Assembly (NCBI RefSeq): GCF_000508085.1
Contig: NZ_KI669560.1
Span: 2,909,476-2,973,475, forward strand
DNA from: Sediminibacterium sp. C3
GTDB taxonomy: Bacteria; Bacteroidota; Bacteroidia; Chitinophagales; Chitinophagaceae
DNA: 64,000 nucleotides
Direction of reading: 5' to 3'
The number at the start of each line of letters is the position of its first letter. Position 1 is the stretch's first letter. The position numbers and the translations under genes were made by a program. The notes under the pieces were generated by a model, which was not told the origin of the DNA, did not search any database, and saw only the letters and a list, made by a program, of their open reading frames with translations. Shown here piece by piece: positions 12,497 through 22,600 of this stretch.

Positions 12497-14731
12497 ATGA
12501 AGAAGACTGCTTTACTATTTGCTATACTGCTTTCTGCACTTTGCGGTTATGCCCAGCATTCCTTTGAACTGTCAATTAAAAACAAAGAAGACAAGTCTGT
12601 TTTAGCAGGTGCTACTGCCGTTCTTGAGCAACTCAACAAAACAGTCATTGCCGATAACAATGGTATTGCCCTGTTTAAAAATATTCCTGCCGGCAAATAT
12701 GCTATTCGAATTACCTATGTAGGTTTTGCCGCTAAAGAAATAGAGGTGCAGGTGCCGCTTCCTGCGCCGGTGAAGTTAGAAGTGTTGCTGTCTGCTCTTG
12801 CGAAGAAGGGGAAAAAGGAGGAAGAAAAAGAAGGCGAGCATGAAGATGAGCACGGAAACGAACATGGAGACGAGGACGAACACGAAATGGAGGAAGTGAT
12901 TGTGAGAGCTACCCGTATCAGTCGCACCATTGCCAATATTCCTACCCGTGTGGAAGTGATTTCCGGAGAGGAATTGGTGGAGAAAGGCAATATGAAACCG
13001 GGTGATATTCGAATGCTGTTAAATGAGAGTACGGGTATTCAAACCCAACAAACTTCGGCCACTTCCTACAATGCGGGTATCCGTATTCAAGGGCTCGACG
13101 GACGTTACACGCAAATTCTTCGCGATGGATATCCTTTGTACGCTGGTTTCTCTGGCGGCTTATCCATTCTTCAGATTGCTCCCCTCGATTTAAAACAGGT
13201 GGAAGTAATTAAAGGTGCTGCCTCTACCCTCTACGGAGGTGGTGCCATTGCCGGATTGGTGAACTTGGTTTCTAAAACACCTACAGAGAAAAAAGAACTG
13301 AGCTTTTTAGCCAATGCCACTTCTGCGGGGGGATTAGACCTGAGTGGCTTTTACAGTGAACGATACAAAAAAGCAGGCCTCACGGTTTTCGCTTCCAGAA
13401 ACAGCAACCGCCCTTTTGATCCGGCCAATAATGGATTCACGGCCATCCCAAAATTTGAGCGATACTCCATCAACCCCAGACTCTTTCTTTACGGGCAGAA
13501 AACCAATGCCGACTTTGGCGTTAACTACTTAACGGAAGACAGGATTGGTGGAAGTATGAATTATATCAAAAACGGCGGCACGGATTTTTTTGAAAAAAAT
13601 AAAACCGAACGCATCACTACTCAGTTGGGCATTACCCATCAACTGAACGAGAAAGAGAACCTGCAGTTTAAAAATAGTTTCAGCAATTTCAACAGAGATA
13701 TTCGTATTCCCAATTACCAGTTTGATGCCCTGCAACAATCTTCCTTCTCCGAGTTTACCTGGAACCGCAACAGTGAATCTTCTGATTGGGTTATTGGTGC
13801 CAATGTGCTTACCGACAAACTTTCTGAAAGAGGTCAACCCTTATCTGGTAAAAGAGATTATCAGTTCAACACTTTCGGTTTGTTTGTGCAGAATGCCTGG
13901 ACGGTTTCTGAAAAATTGGTGTTAGAAACTGGGCTTCGTGCTGACCATGTAAACAACTATGGATGGGAACTTTTACCGAGAATTTCCGCAATGTTTAAAA
14001 TCAGCCCCGCATTTACCACTCGCCTGGGTGGTGGATATGGCTATAAAACTCCCAGCATATTTACAGAAGAAGGCGAGCGTTTGCAATTTCAAAATATTCT
14101 ACCCATTAATGTTAACAATACCAGGAATGAAAGATCCATTGGTTTTAACTGGGATTTAAATTACAAAACCAGAATTGGAGAAGTAGGGGTCAGCTTTAAT
14201 CATTTGTTCTTTTACACGCGTTTAAATAATCCGTTGGTATTGGTGGGTTCTCCCAGTGGGTATTCTTCTTTTGAAAATTCAACGGGTTATCTCGACACAA
14301 AGGGCATGGAAACCAATCTGCGCCTGACGTATGGCGACTTCAAATTATTTCTGGGTTACACTTATACCGATGCCAACACCCATTTTGCCAATACCAAAGC
14401 CTGGTTGCCACTTACTGCCAAACACAGACTCAATAATGTATTGATGTATGAAATTGAAGGCAAACTAAAAATTGGTCTGGAAGCCTATCACTTTAGTCAG
14501 CAGAGATTAAATGATGGTACTACCGGACAGCCTTACTGGATTGTAGGATTAATGGCCGAAAAAATCTGGGATAAGTTTTCGCTCTTTATCAACTTCGAAA
14601 ATTTCAGTAATACCCGTCAATCCAAATTCGGACCCATTTATACCGGCACTGTAAACAATCCCAACTTCAAAGATATCTATGCACCCGTAGATGGTTTTGT
14701 GGTAAACGGTGGTATCAAAATTCGATTGTAA
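12497..14731 (+). CDS. TonB-dependent receptor with His/acid-rich linker
   Basis: This 744-residue outer-membrane receptor has a signal peptide (1-20, ending GYAQ), a carboxypeptidase-regulatory-like domain (about 22-100), a linker of about 30 residues rich in Glu, His and Asp (about 105-135), a plug domain (VEVISGEEL, TLYGGGAIAGLVNLVSK) and a 22-strand-type barrel ending in a short beta strand. The linker should bind divalent metal, so a metal such as zinc, copper or nickel, or a metal chelate, is a likely cargo. The frame stays open upstream into the higA-like gene, but the ATG at 12497 precedes a proper signal peptide and has a -7 box. Confidence 0.9.
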   Translation: MKKTALLFAILLSALCGYAQHSFELSIKNKEDKSVLAGATAVLEQLNKTVIADNNGIALFKNIPAGKYAIRITYVGFAAKEIEVQVPLPAPVKLEVLLSALAKKGKKEEEKEGEHEDEHGNEHGDEDEHEMEEVIVRATRISRTIANIPTRVEVISGEELVEKGNMKPGDIRMLLNESTGIQTQQTSATSYNAGIRIQGLDGRYTQILRDGYPLYAGFSGGLSILQIAPLDLKQVEVIKGAASTLYGGGAIAGLVNLVSKTPTEKKELSFLANATSAGGLDLSGFYSERYKKAGLTVFASRNSNRPFDPANNGFTAIPKFERYSINPRLFLYGQKTNADFGVNYLTEDRIGGSMNYIKNGGTDFFEKNKTERITTQLGITHQLNEKENLQFKNSFSNFNRDIRIPNYQFDALQQSSFSEFTWNRNSESSDWVIGANVLTDKLSERGQPLSGKRDYQFNTFGLFVQNAWTVSEKLVLETGLRADHVNNYGWELLPRISAMFKISPAFTTRLGGGYGYKTPSIFTEEGERLQFQNILPINVNNTRNERSIGFNWDLNYKTRIGEVGVSFNHLFFYTRLNNPLVLVGSPSGYSSFENSTGYLDTKGMETNLRLTYGDFKLFLGYTYTDANTHFANTKAWLPLTAKHRLNNVLMYEIEGKLKIGLEAYHFSQQRLNDGTTGQPYWIVGLMAEKIWDKFSLFINFENFSNTRQSKFGPIYTGTVNNPNFKDIYAPVDGFVVNGGIKIRL

Positions 14732-14743
14732 AGAACCTGGCTT

Positions 14744-16000
14744 TTAATTCGGCGCGATGATCTGCTTATGGTAGACCACTTTGAAGTTATTGTCATTAGG
14801 GTTACCATCGGGAATATCTTCCTTGTTCATAACAGCCACATGTAGTTTGCCATTAAAGAATTTCAGTCCCTGAATATTGGTATTGAAAGCCAAATCGGAT
14901 TCTTTCAAAATCACTTCTGTTTGTCCGTTGGTTAAATACTTTCGAATGCTATAGTAGGCTTTGTTGTTTTCATTTCTGGATTCCACCACATACAAATTGC
15001 CCTTATCGTCTACTTCTACCGAATGAACATTGTTCAGTACTACATATTGGGTTCCGCCAAATGCCGCTTTTTGCTCCGGTGCCTGTATTAGTTCTGCTGT
15101 ATGGTTGGTTAAATTCACTTTTACTACCCCAAAGCGGGTATTGGAAGTATGACTGTGAAAAGCAACAAATACCTCATCGCCATAGGTTGCGGAATGAATC
15201 ACCCAACCATATTCACCCGGTATATACTTAAGGTTGGTCATTGGGTAACGAACTGTTTTGATAGTAGGAATTTGTGGATCCTGTGTTTCAACGCGGTTAT
15301 TCGACTCTTCCCAAATTGTTATTCCATTGGCGCTGGTGAGGCGCGTAAAACAAATTGCATAGGTTAATCCTTTGTAGCGAAGTGTTACAAAATTATTTCC
15401 CGTAAAAAAATTACTCTTCCATTTTTGGGTGGCATAATGATAATAGCTAACGTAGTTGCTGGTATTGGATTCAGAACAATTGAGCATTCCGTCTTCTGTT
15501 GCCTGTATCCTTATAATTTTTTCCTGACCTTCAGGGTATTTTGACAGATCTACCAACTGATCGTTTTTGAATGCATAAATCTGGTTGGCTACTTCTCCTA
15601 CATTGATCTTCCAGATATCACTGCCAATAAAACCTTTGATATCACCTCCGTAAGATGGATGTGTAAAATTGGAATTAATGGTTACCTCCCCTTTTGTATT
15701 CAATATCATTTCATTGTGTCCGCTAATATTCGACATGGTTCTATGAAGCGAGTACCACCTAAGCTCATCTGGCTTCTGTGTGGTAAAAGCAGTGGCTCCT
15801 CTCCCTCCCCCAAGCACTCCTTCATTCATGGGCAAACTTTGCTGTGCCAGCACTTTCCATTGATTACTCTTTAGAATGGTGAAAGTGGTAGGATTTGGAT
15901 TTGGCTGCTGTGACGAATTGGATGCCGTGTCTTTTTTGCAGGAAGACAAGAGGCTTATGGCAAGCAGCAGACCTATTGAGCCCAATTGAACTTTTTTCAT
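14744..16000 (-). CDS. Secreted lipoprotein of unknown function
   Basis: A 418-residue protein with a lipoprotein signal (LLSSC, C21) followed by a Lys, Ser, Asn and Pro-rich linker. The rest is rich in Trp, Tyr, Asn and short beta-like stretches such as GNLYVVESRNENN, suggesting a beta-propeller, but I cannot name a family. It is convergent with the TonB receptor, 12 bp apart. It may form a small unit with the next gene upstream (16033-17307), 32 bp away on the same strand. Confidence 0.7.
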   Translation of the reverse strand: MKKVQLGSIGLLLAISLLSSCKKDTASNSSQQPNPNPTTFTILKSNQWKVLAQQSLPMNEGVLGGGRGATAFTTQKPDELRWYSLHRTMSNISGHNEMILNTKGEVTINSNFTHPSYGGDIKGFIGSDIWKINVGEVANQIYAFKNDQLVDLSKYPEGQEKIIRIQATEDGMLNCSESNTSNYVSYYHYATQKWKSNFFTGNNFVTLRYKGLTYAICFTRLTSANGITIWEESNNRVETQDPQIPTIKTVRYPMTNLKYIPGEYGWVIHSATYGDEVFVAFHSHTSNTRFGVVKVNLTNHTAELIQAPEQKAAFGGTQYVVLNNVHSVEVDDKGNLYVVESRNENNKAYYSIRKYLTNGQTEVILKESDLAFNTNIQGLKFFNGKLHVAVMNKEDIPDGNPNDNNFKVVYHKQIIAPN

Positions 16001-16032
16001 TCTTTACTATTCTATTGATTATTTTTTATTGC

Positions 16033-17307
16033 TTATTTTTTTATTGAGGAACCTCTCCCGAAACAGCTGCCGCAGATAATGGGCCAGGTATCATGTGAAG
16101 TACCGCGGAAATAATAGTTGTCGCCTCTTTTCTCATATACATTCATCTGATTGGCCGTGGTTTTAGCCGTTCTCCCCAGCATACCTGTACCATTACAGTC
16201 ATTGCATTTTGTAAGAGTTCCCCTGGAAACCAGGTGATCTCTGTTCCATTGTCTTACGGCTTCTTCCTTCTTAAGTCTTTCTCTATTTTCTTCCTCCCGC
16301 TTTTGTTGCCACATTGCATAATCGTTTTTTTCTGAAATCACATTGGGATTCGTAAAGGCATGCACTACTTTGTTGTCGGTTATTAAATACACCTGGGCTT
16401 CACTGTAACCCAACCCCACTACGCATAATTGACTATTGGAACTTAACAAAGGAATACTAACAGGAAATATAAATTGACCGTCTAAATAATGACTGTAGCT
16501 GATTCTTCCCAGATAGTGCTGGGTGCGCAAATGATAGGCTTTTATACTCCCCCCATCGTCTATTTTCAGTATAGTAGTTTCGGGATCATAACTTCCGTAT
16601 ACATACCCTTTGGCATGTCTTGCATTATGATCCATTTTGAAGGCTTCTCCGGTTTGCAGATTGATGACTCTTCCATCTCTGTCAAACACATATTGCAAAT
16701 CCTTTGTAATAAAACAATACCCAATATCAAGATTGGCGAAAACAGTTCGGTGGTGAATATTCCTTTTGGGATCTTTCTTTTCCATATTGCTGTAATGATC
16801 AACCAGCTCTACCCTTCTGCCGTCCGGATGTACAAAAACCAATTGGTCTTTTTTCTTCAGGAGTTCCATTACAATGCCTGTTTTTTTTAATGGCTTCACT
16901 TCATTCTTGTAAGGATCCTTTTTGATGGAGTACAATTTTTTGCTTCCCTCGTACAAAGAGAACTCATTCCCGCTCTCATTAACGGTATAGTTGGGAATAG
17001 GATACTTGTTGGTATGTTCCGCATACAATCGGTAGGCTTCTGCTCCTACTGCCTTCAGCTTGCCGGTTTTAATTTCAAAAAGCACACTTGGATTGTTCAT
17101 CCGCTCGAGTAAAAAATATTCCTCGTCATCAGTAATCAGGTATCTGTCGTTACCTACCAACGAAATCACCCCTACATTGTCGGGCAAATCAATACGACTA
17201 CCCTGACTCCTCACCAGGATTTGCAACATTAGAAAACAGACAACAAGGGAAATTTTTCGCAGAGTAGTTTGTGTTCTCAGTAAATAAATCATTGGAATTT
17301 TTTTCAA
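16033..17307 (-). CDS. Secreted protein with C-terminal DnaJ-type zinc motifs
   Basis: This 424-residue protein has an N-terminal signal sequence (hydrophobic 19-34, ending VRSQG). A Met at residue 6 (17292) is an alternative start. The central part (about 40-330) resembles a beta-propeller with regular Tyr/Asp-rich segments. A charged helix (about 336-365) leads to two zinc motifs, CNDCNGTG and CGSCFGRG, of the CxxCxGxG kind found in DnaJ. Such motifs are normally cytoplasmic, so finding them in an exported protein is unusual. The family is not recognised. Confidence 0.65.
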   Translation of the reverse strand: MKKIPMIYLLRTQTTLRKISLVVCFLMLQILVRSQGSRIDLPDNVGVISLVGNDRYLITDDEEYFLLERMNNPSVLFEIKTGKLKAVGAEAYRLYAEHTNKYPIPNYTVNESGNEFSLYEGSKKLYSIKKDPYKNEVKPLKKTGIVMELLKKKDQLVFVHPDGRRVELVDHYSNMEKKDPKRNIHHRTVFANLDIGYCFITKDLQYVFDRDGRVINLQTGEAFKMDHNARHAKGYVYGSYDPETTILKIDDGGSIKAYHLRTQHYLGRISYSHYLDGQFIFPVSIPLLSSNSQLCVVGLGYSEAQVYLITDNKVVHAFTNPNVISEKNDYAMWQQKREEENRERLKKEEAVRQWNRDHLVSRGTLTKCNDCNGTGMLGRTAKTTANQMNVYEKRGDNYYFRGTSHDTWPIICGSCFGRGSSIKK

Positions 17308-17359
17308 GATTTTAGCACTTTAATGGTGCAGCTAAAATCCCGAAAATCCCAAAAGAAAA

Positions 17360-17379
17360 AATGGGCCGTTCAGCCCATT
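17360..17379 (-). terminator. Terminator downstream of the DUF3467 gene
   Basis: AATGGGC/GCCCATT (17360-17366/17373-17379), followed on the minus strand by a T-run, is an intrinsic terminator. It would end the transcript coming from 17767-18075, giving that mRNA a 3' untranslated region of about 400 bases. Confidence 0.7.
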
Positions 17380-17520
17380 TATAATGTATATATTCCTCCC
17401 ACGCACAAAGCGCCCAGCTGCCATTGGCACTAATAATATTATGAAGCAGGAATTGAAATACCCATGAAAGCTAAGCAGTAAACTGCGCAGGCTTCTATTC
17501 TTCTTTAGAAAGGAAAATAA

Positions 17521-17747
17521 AAAGCGTCTTACAAAATTTGCGAACGAGCATTTCTTTTAAGAAATGAAAAGTTCTTCAAAAAAATTACGAAGTGAGCATT
17601 TCTGAATTGCTGAAACGTTAAATAAAAATGCATTAATAATTATTAATGAAGCAATTCAGGTCAGCGAACGAAGTGATTTTTTGAAGAACTACCCATACAA
17701 TTCTTTATAAAAAGGCCGCGAGTGAGCAAAGTTTTTTAAGACACTTT
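17521..17747. repeat. Nested stem-loop elements 2 and 3
   Basis: This fills most of the gene-free stretch 17308-17766. The outer element has arms 17521-17531/17737-17747 (one mismatch). Inside it lies a second complete element with outer arms of 14 perfect bases (17570-17583/17677-17690), inner arms CTGAATTGCT/AGCAATTCAG (17602-17611/17650-17659) and an 18-bp perfect palindrome at its centre (17631-17648). The internal loops carry AGTGAGCATT and GCGAACGAAG boxes, shared with element 1 at 11931-12034. Positions 17308-17355 and 17385-17520 show nothing further. Confidence 0.75.
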
Positions 17748-17766
17748 ACATTCATTTGCAGCAAGA

Positions 17767-18075
17767 TTAAGCCTGCGCAGTAGGACCGCCGAAGTTCATG
17801 GGAATTTCAATCTGCTCCAGATCCTGAATAGGGCCATTGGCAGCTTCAAAGCGATGGATGTTTTCTTCCAGCGCCTTCATAAACCGCTTGGCATGCATCG
17901 GCGTAAAAATAATACGCGACTTCACTTTACTCTTGGGCGTCCCCGGCATTACATTCACAAAGTCAATCACAAATTCCGCATTGCTATGGGTAATGATAGC
18001 CAAGTTTGCATAAGCCCCCTCTGCTACTTCTTCTGTAATTTCTATGTTCAACTGGTTATTGGGTTGCTGTTCCAT
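17767..18075 (-). CDS. DUF3467 family protein
   Basis: A 102-residue small acidic protein matching the DUF3467 pattern: an early GAYANLAIITHSNAEFVIDF segment, a PKSKVKSRIIFTP stretch and an MKALEENIHRFE helix. The family is widespread but its role is unknown. It has its own -7 box (18098-18105), a terminator at 17360-17379, and a long 3' region with nested stem-loops. Confidence 0.85.
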   Translation of the reverse strand: MEQQPNNQLNIEITEEVAEGAYANLAIITHSNAEFVIDFVNVMPGTPKSKVKSRIIFTPMHAKRFMKALEENIHRFEAANGPIQDLEQIEIPMNFGGPTAQA

Positions 18076-18097
18076 TTTGTTGGTATTGATTAGGGCA

Positions 18098-18105
18098 CAA
18101 AAATA
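18098..18105 (-). promoter_or_regulatory. -7 box of the DUF3467 gene
   Basis: TATTTTTG on the minus strand, 22 bp before the DUF3467 start, matches TAnnTTTG. Confidence 0.6.
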
Positions 18106-18164
18106 GGGCCTGTAAGAATACAGGCCCCCATGAGAATTAAAAACTGAGAATGAAAAACTAGTTC

Positions 18165-19607
18165 TTATTTATCCCACCATACTTTAGCATCCTGAGAGTT
18201 GCTGTTGAACAACGCTGCAGCAGCTGCATAGTTGGTTGGGTTATATAGAGGTTCGTTTGGTCCGTAAGGAATTCTTCTAGGAATTGCTTTACCAGCACCT
18301 GGAGCAGGAGTTAAAGCAGGATATCCTGTTCTTCTCCACTCAGACCATCCTTGTAAACCATCGGGATAGTGTGCTAACCAGCGCTGCTCACCAATTTTAG
18401 CGTTATCTGCTGCAGAACCATCCAATGCTACAGAAGGCTGTGCAAGGTAGTTAGTGATAGCAGTTGCGTTGGTGATTCCCCATCTGTTCATTTCTGCAGT
18501 GATACCATTGTTATACATGGTTGCAGCAACTTCAGAAGTCCAGCCCAATTTAGCAGCTTCCGCTCTTGCAAGGAACATTTGTCCTGCAGAAATCAAGCTC
18601 AAAGGCATGGTTTGCGGAGTAGCTGTGTAACCTAAAACGAAAGCAAAACTTGGGTTGTTTGTTTGCCAAGCTAATGCATCAGCTCTGGTTAAACCATAAG
18701 GGAAACCTTTGGTGTTGTTACCGTATTTATCAATACGAGGATCACCCAAAGTTGTCAATTTATTGGTTATAGTAGAGCTTACTGCATAGTCAAAACGCTG
18801 GGTAATTACATAATACTGGTATACAGGATTATTGTAGTTACCACCTGGATAAGCAATAGTTGCATTGTCTGCGTTTGCATCAATTACACCAGCAGCAACA
18901 GCAGCAGCAAATTCTGCTTTACCCAAAGTTGGATTGGCTTTTGACATACGCAATGAAAGCACAGCAATCAAAGAGTTGGCAAATTTTTTCCACTTGGTTG
19001 TGTTACCAGCATACATGATATCACCCTGAACAGCAGCACCCGTAGTAAACTGTGCATTAGCCGCTTTTAATTCTGCAATCAATGCAGGGTAAATGGTCTC
19101 TTGCTTATCGTAAGGAATGGTACCATTGCCTTTTAAAGCCTGAGAGTAAGGGATATCACCGTAAGCATCTGTTAATACAGAGAAGTAGTAAGCTTTTAAA
19201 ATACGGGCAATGGCAATTTGATTGGCATTGGCTCCGAATTCTGCAGCTGCTCCTGCTGTAGAAGGATCGCTATTGGTGTTGATAATGTTCTGTAAATCGT
19301 ACATCGCACCCGCGTAGAAATCATCCCAGTTCTGGGTTGGAGCTGCGTAACGGGAAATATCGGTGTACTGGGTTTCAGACATATACTGCGCATACAAGCC
19401 TGCAGTAGTGTTGATGGCATTGCCCCAAACGTTACCGCCAATAAGGGACTGTACGTTGGTCAATAATGCTGAAGTAATAGGAATGGTTGTTGCGTTCGGA
19501 TTACGGTTGATATCGCCGAAATCACTAATTCCCTTGCTACAACCCACCACTAAAGTGGCACAAACCCCTAACGACAGCACTGCTTTTTTTATATTCATAC
19601 TTTTCAT
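18165..19607 (-). CDS. SusD/RagB-family outer-membrane lipoprotein
   Basis: This 480-residue protein has a lipoprotein signal peptide (VVGC, C23) and the N-terminal FGDINRNPNATT start seen in the SusD-like branch that pairs with RagA-type receptors. Helical, TPR-like segments and the C-terminal PRRIPYGPNEPLYNP block are also typical. It should sit on the cell surface as the lid of its SusC partner and bind substrate, often peptides or glycans. It lies 18 bp downstream of susC on the same strand. No glycan-degrading enzyme genes are nearby, so the cargo is unknown. Confidence 0.92.
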   Translation of the reverse strand: MKSMNIKKAVLSLGVCATLVVGCSKGISDFGDINRNPNATTIPITSALLTNVQSLIGGNVWGNAINTTAGLYAQYMSETQYTDISRYAAPTQNWDDFYAGAMYDLQNIINTNSDPSTAGAAAEFGANANQIAIARILKAYYFSVLTDAYGDIPYSQALKGNGTIPYDKQETIYPALIAELKAANAQFTTGAAVQGDIMYAGNTTKWKKFANSLIAVLSLRMSKANPTLGKAEFAAAVAAGVIDANADNATIAYPGGNYNNPVYQYYVITQRFDYAVSSTITNKLTTLGDPRIDKYGNNTKGFPYGLTRADALAWQTNNPSFAFVLGYTATPQTMPLSLISAGQMFLARAEAAKLGWTSEVAATMYNNGITAEMNRWGITNATAITNYLAQPSVALDGSAADNAKIGEQRWLAHYPDGLQGWSEWRRTGYPALTPAPGAGKAIPRRIPYGPNEPLYNPTNYAAAAALFNSNSQDAKVWWDK

Positions 19608-19625
19608 GATAATTGTTTTAGGGTT

Positions 19626-22600
19626 TTAGAATGATACCTTAACGTTAAATCCAATGGTTCTTGCACCTGGCATCTGACCATCTTCCCCTTGAACACCACT
19701 GATTTCAGAAGGATCAAAGTTCTTAGAGTCTCTGTAGATGAAGAATAGGTTACGAGCAGTTAAAGAAACTGAAGCACCCTGGATAGATTTACCAAACTTC
19801 CCTAGTTTGTTGGTTGGAATTGAATAGCCTAAGCTAAGCTCGCGCAATTTTGCATAAGACAATTTGTGTACAAATGGCTCAGCAATTTGCTGATAGTAGA
19901 ACTGGTGGAAGTAATCGTAAGCATCTACATAGATGTCTACAGGAGTTCTTCCGTCTCTTGCATCAACACCGGTAACACGTACACCACCACCTGCAGAAAC
20001 TGCATCGCGGATTGGGTTACCCTTGTCGTTCAAGCCAGCTGTTTGCTCCATCAAGCCAGAGAAAGTTCCCCACTGCTCAGATAGAGAGAAGAAACGTCCG
20101 CCAAGCTGATAGTCAAATGTTAAACCTAAGTTGAAGTTCTTGTAGCTGAAGAAGTTTTGTAAACCTCCGGTAAACTTAGGAACAACAGAACCCCAGTCTT
20201 TGGTTGCATCAGCCTGGTACCAGCCTAATCCACCGCTGAATCCGTTGGTAGTAATCAATGGTTGGCCATCTGCATTACGCTTGATACCACCACCTCTTAA
20301 CATACCCCACTGCTGACCCACAAAGTGGAAAGCACGGGCAAAACGAGTTCCGAAAGAACCACCTGCTAAAGTATAACTGGTTAAACCTGGAGCCAATGCT
20401 CTTACTTTATTATCTAGTAAGTAAGCAGCTGTTGTATTCACAGTCCAGTTGAAGTCTTTCTTCTTCATGATGTCTACACCCAATTCCAATTCAATACCCT
20501 GACGGCTAATCCAGGCAGCATTGATGGTTTGAGAAGTGAAACCAGAAACACCAGAAACAGAAACCGCTAGAGGTTCGTTCTTGTTGTTCTCGTTATAGTA
20601 AGTAGCATTCAAACGAACTTTGTTTTTTGCAAAACGCAAGTCGATACCTGCTTCCCAAGTGGTTGTTAATGCGCCACGTAGGTTTGCATCAGGAGAACCA
20701 TTCGGTGTACTCATTAAGAAGTTGGTACCCCATAACAATGGGTTAACAGAGTAGTTCAGGTTTAAAGCATAAGGATTTAAAGCCTTAGGCTTCTTACCCC
20801 AAGATCCAAATACTTTACCAAAGTTTAACCAAGGCAAAGCAGATTTTGTGAACTCAGAGAATACGAAAGCACCACCCACTGAAGGAGACAACAAGGAGTT
20901 GTTACCTGCTGGTAAGGTAGAGAACCAGTCGTTACGAACTGCCCATGTTAAGCTTAGGAACTTCTTGTATTCTACGTCACCAAAAGCAAACAAGGAATTC
21001 GCCTGCTGATCTGATCTTGTATTCGTAATTGTAGGTACAGTTTTAGAGTTGCTGATAGCATACAAACCTGGTACGTTCAAACCATTATTGGTATTCATTG
21101 CTACTTCTCTCTGACGAATATTCAAACGGTTAGCACCCACGTTAGCAGCTACTACGAAATCTCCGAATGTATTGTTGTAAGACAAAATACCTTCAAAGTT
21201 CCACTCACTGTTAATGCGATTGTGCGTAGCATAAGAAGCCAACAAACCAGTTTGTCCGCCAGAAGTCTGTAGAATATTAGGATCAATATTCTCTAGATTT
21301 CTACTGAACTGATCCTTACGGATGCTACCCTTGAACTTTAAGTTCTTAGAGAACTTAACAGTCATATTGATATCTCCGTATAGACGGTCTCTGCGCTGAT
21401 CACGCTGAATATTGTTAAAGTAAGTAAATGGATTGTACCAGTAGTTACCTGCCCATACACTGTTCTGTGGTGCTGCTGCACTCCAAGAACCCGGGTTTCT
21501 ACGGAAGTTCCAGGAAGGAATGGTTCCGATTGGAGTTCTGATATCAGCAAGTTCTTTCAGGATATTGATGTCCAGATCTCTGTGGAACCACTGGCTAAAG
21601 TTACCAGAAGAGTTGTTAGAGTATCCGTCGTTGAAATCACCAGAGATCAACTGATTGGTATAAGTAAGGTTAGCTCCGATAGTTAAGAAGCTACCCAAAT
21701 CCATAGAGAAATTGGTATTCAAAGTATGTCTCTGACTCTTTGAATTAGGCAACATACCTTTAATGTTCTGGTTGGTATAAGATACTCTTAAACTTTGACC
21801 AGCACCATTATTTTGTGAGAAACTAACGTTGGTATTAGAAGTTACCCCAGTATTCCAGAAATCTCTGGCATTGTTTGGCTGAGGAGTAAAGCTTGCCGTT
21901 TTACCAGATCTGGAATGTCCTGGAATAAAAGCATACCAAGGAATATATTCAGATCCGTCAATTTTGGGTCCCCAAGAAGCATCATCAGTAAAATCGCGGT
22001 AACGCTTACCGTTTAATGCCTGCCATTCTGCTGGCATGGTTGGGTTATAGGTAAAAGTTAACCAACCACCGTCACCACCACCATACTCATTCTGGTATCT
22101 TGGCATGAAAGCAGCTTTGTCGAACATGGTAGACTGATTTACCTCTACACCAATGCCCTTGCCTTTTCTACCTTTCTTAGTAGTAACAACAATAGCACCG
22201 TTACCGGCACGGCTACCAAACAAAGCAGTAGCGTTAGCACCTTTTAGTACAGTAAGGTCTTCAATGTCGTCAGGGTTGATATCGAATGAGCTGGTAATGG
22301 TACCATCAACCACATAGATAGCTCCATCGCCATCGGTTAATGATCCACCCCCTCTGATACGAAGGAAACCCTGATCGTTCAGCTTGGCTGAAGACTGACC
22401 TCTGAACTGCACACCCGCAACTTTACCTGCCAATGCGTTGTTCAGGTTCGGCTGACGGATTACGTTCAGTTGTTCTGAGTTAATTACTTGAGAACTGAAA
22501 GGAGTTGTTCTCTGAGACTTTTTTACACCGAAAGCACTGGTAACAAATACCTCTTCCAGTTCGCCAGCTACAGTAGCTATTTTAACATTTTGGAATCCGG

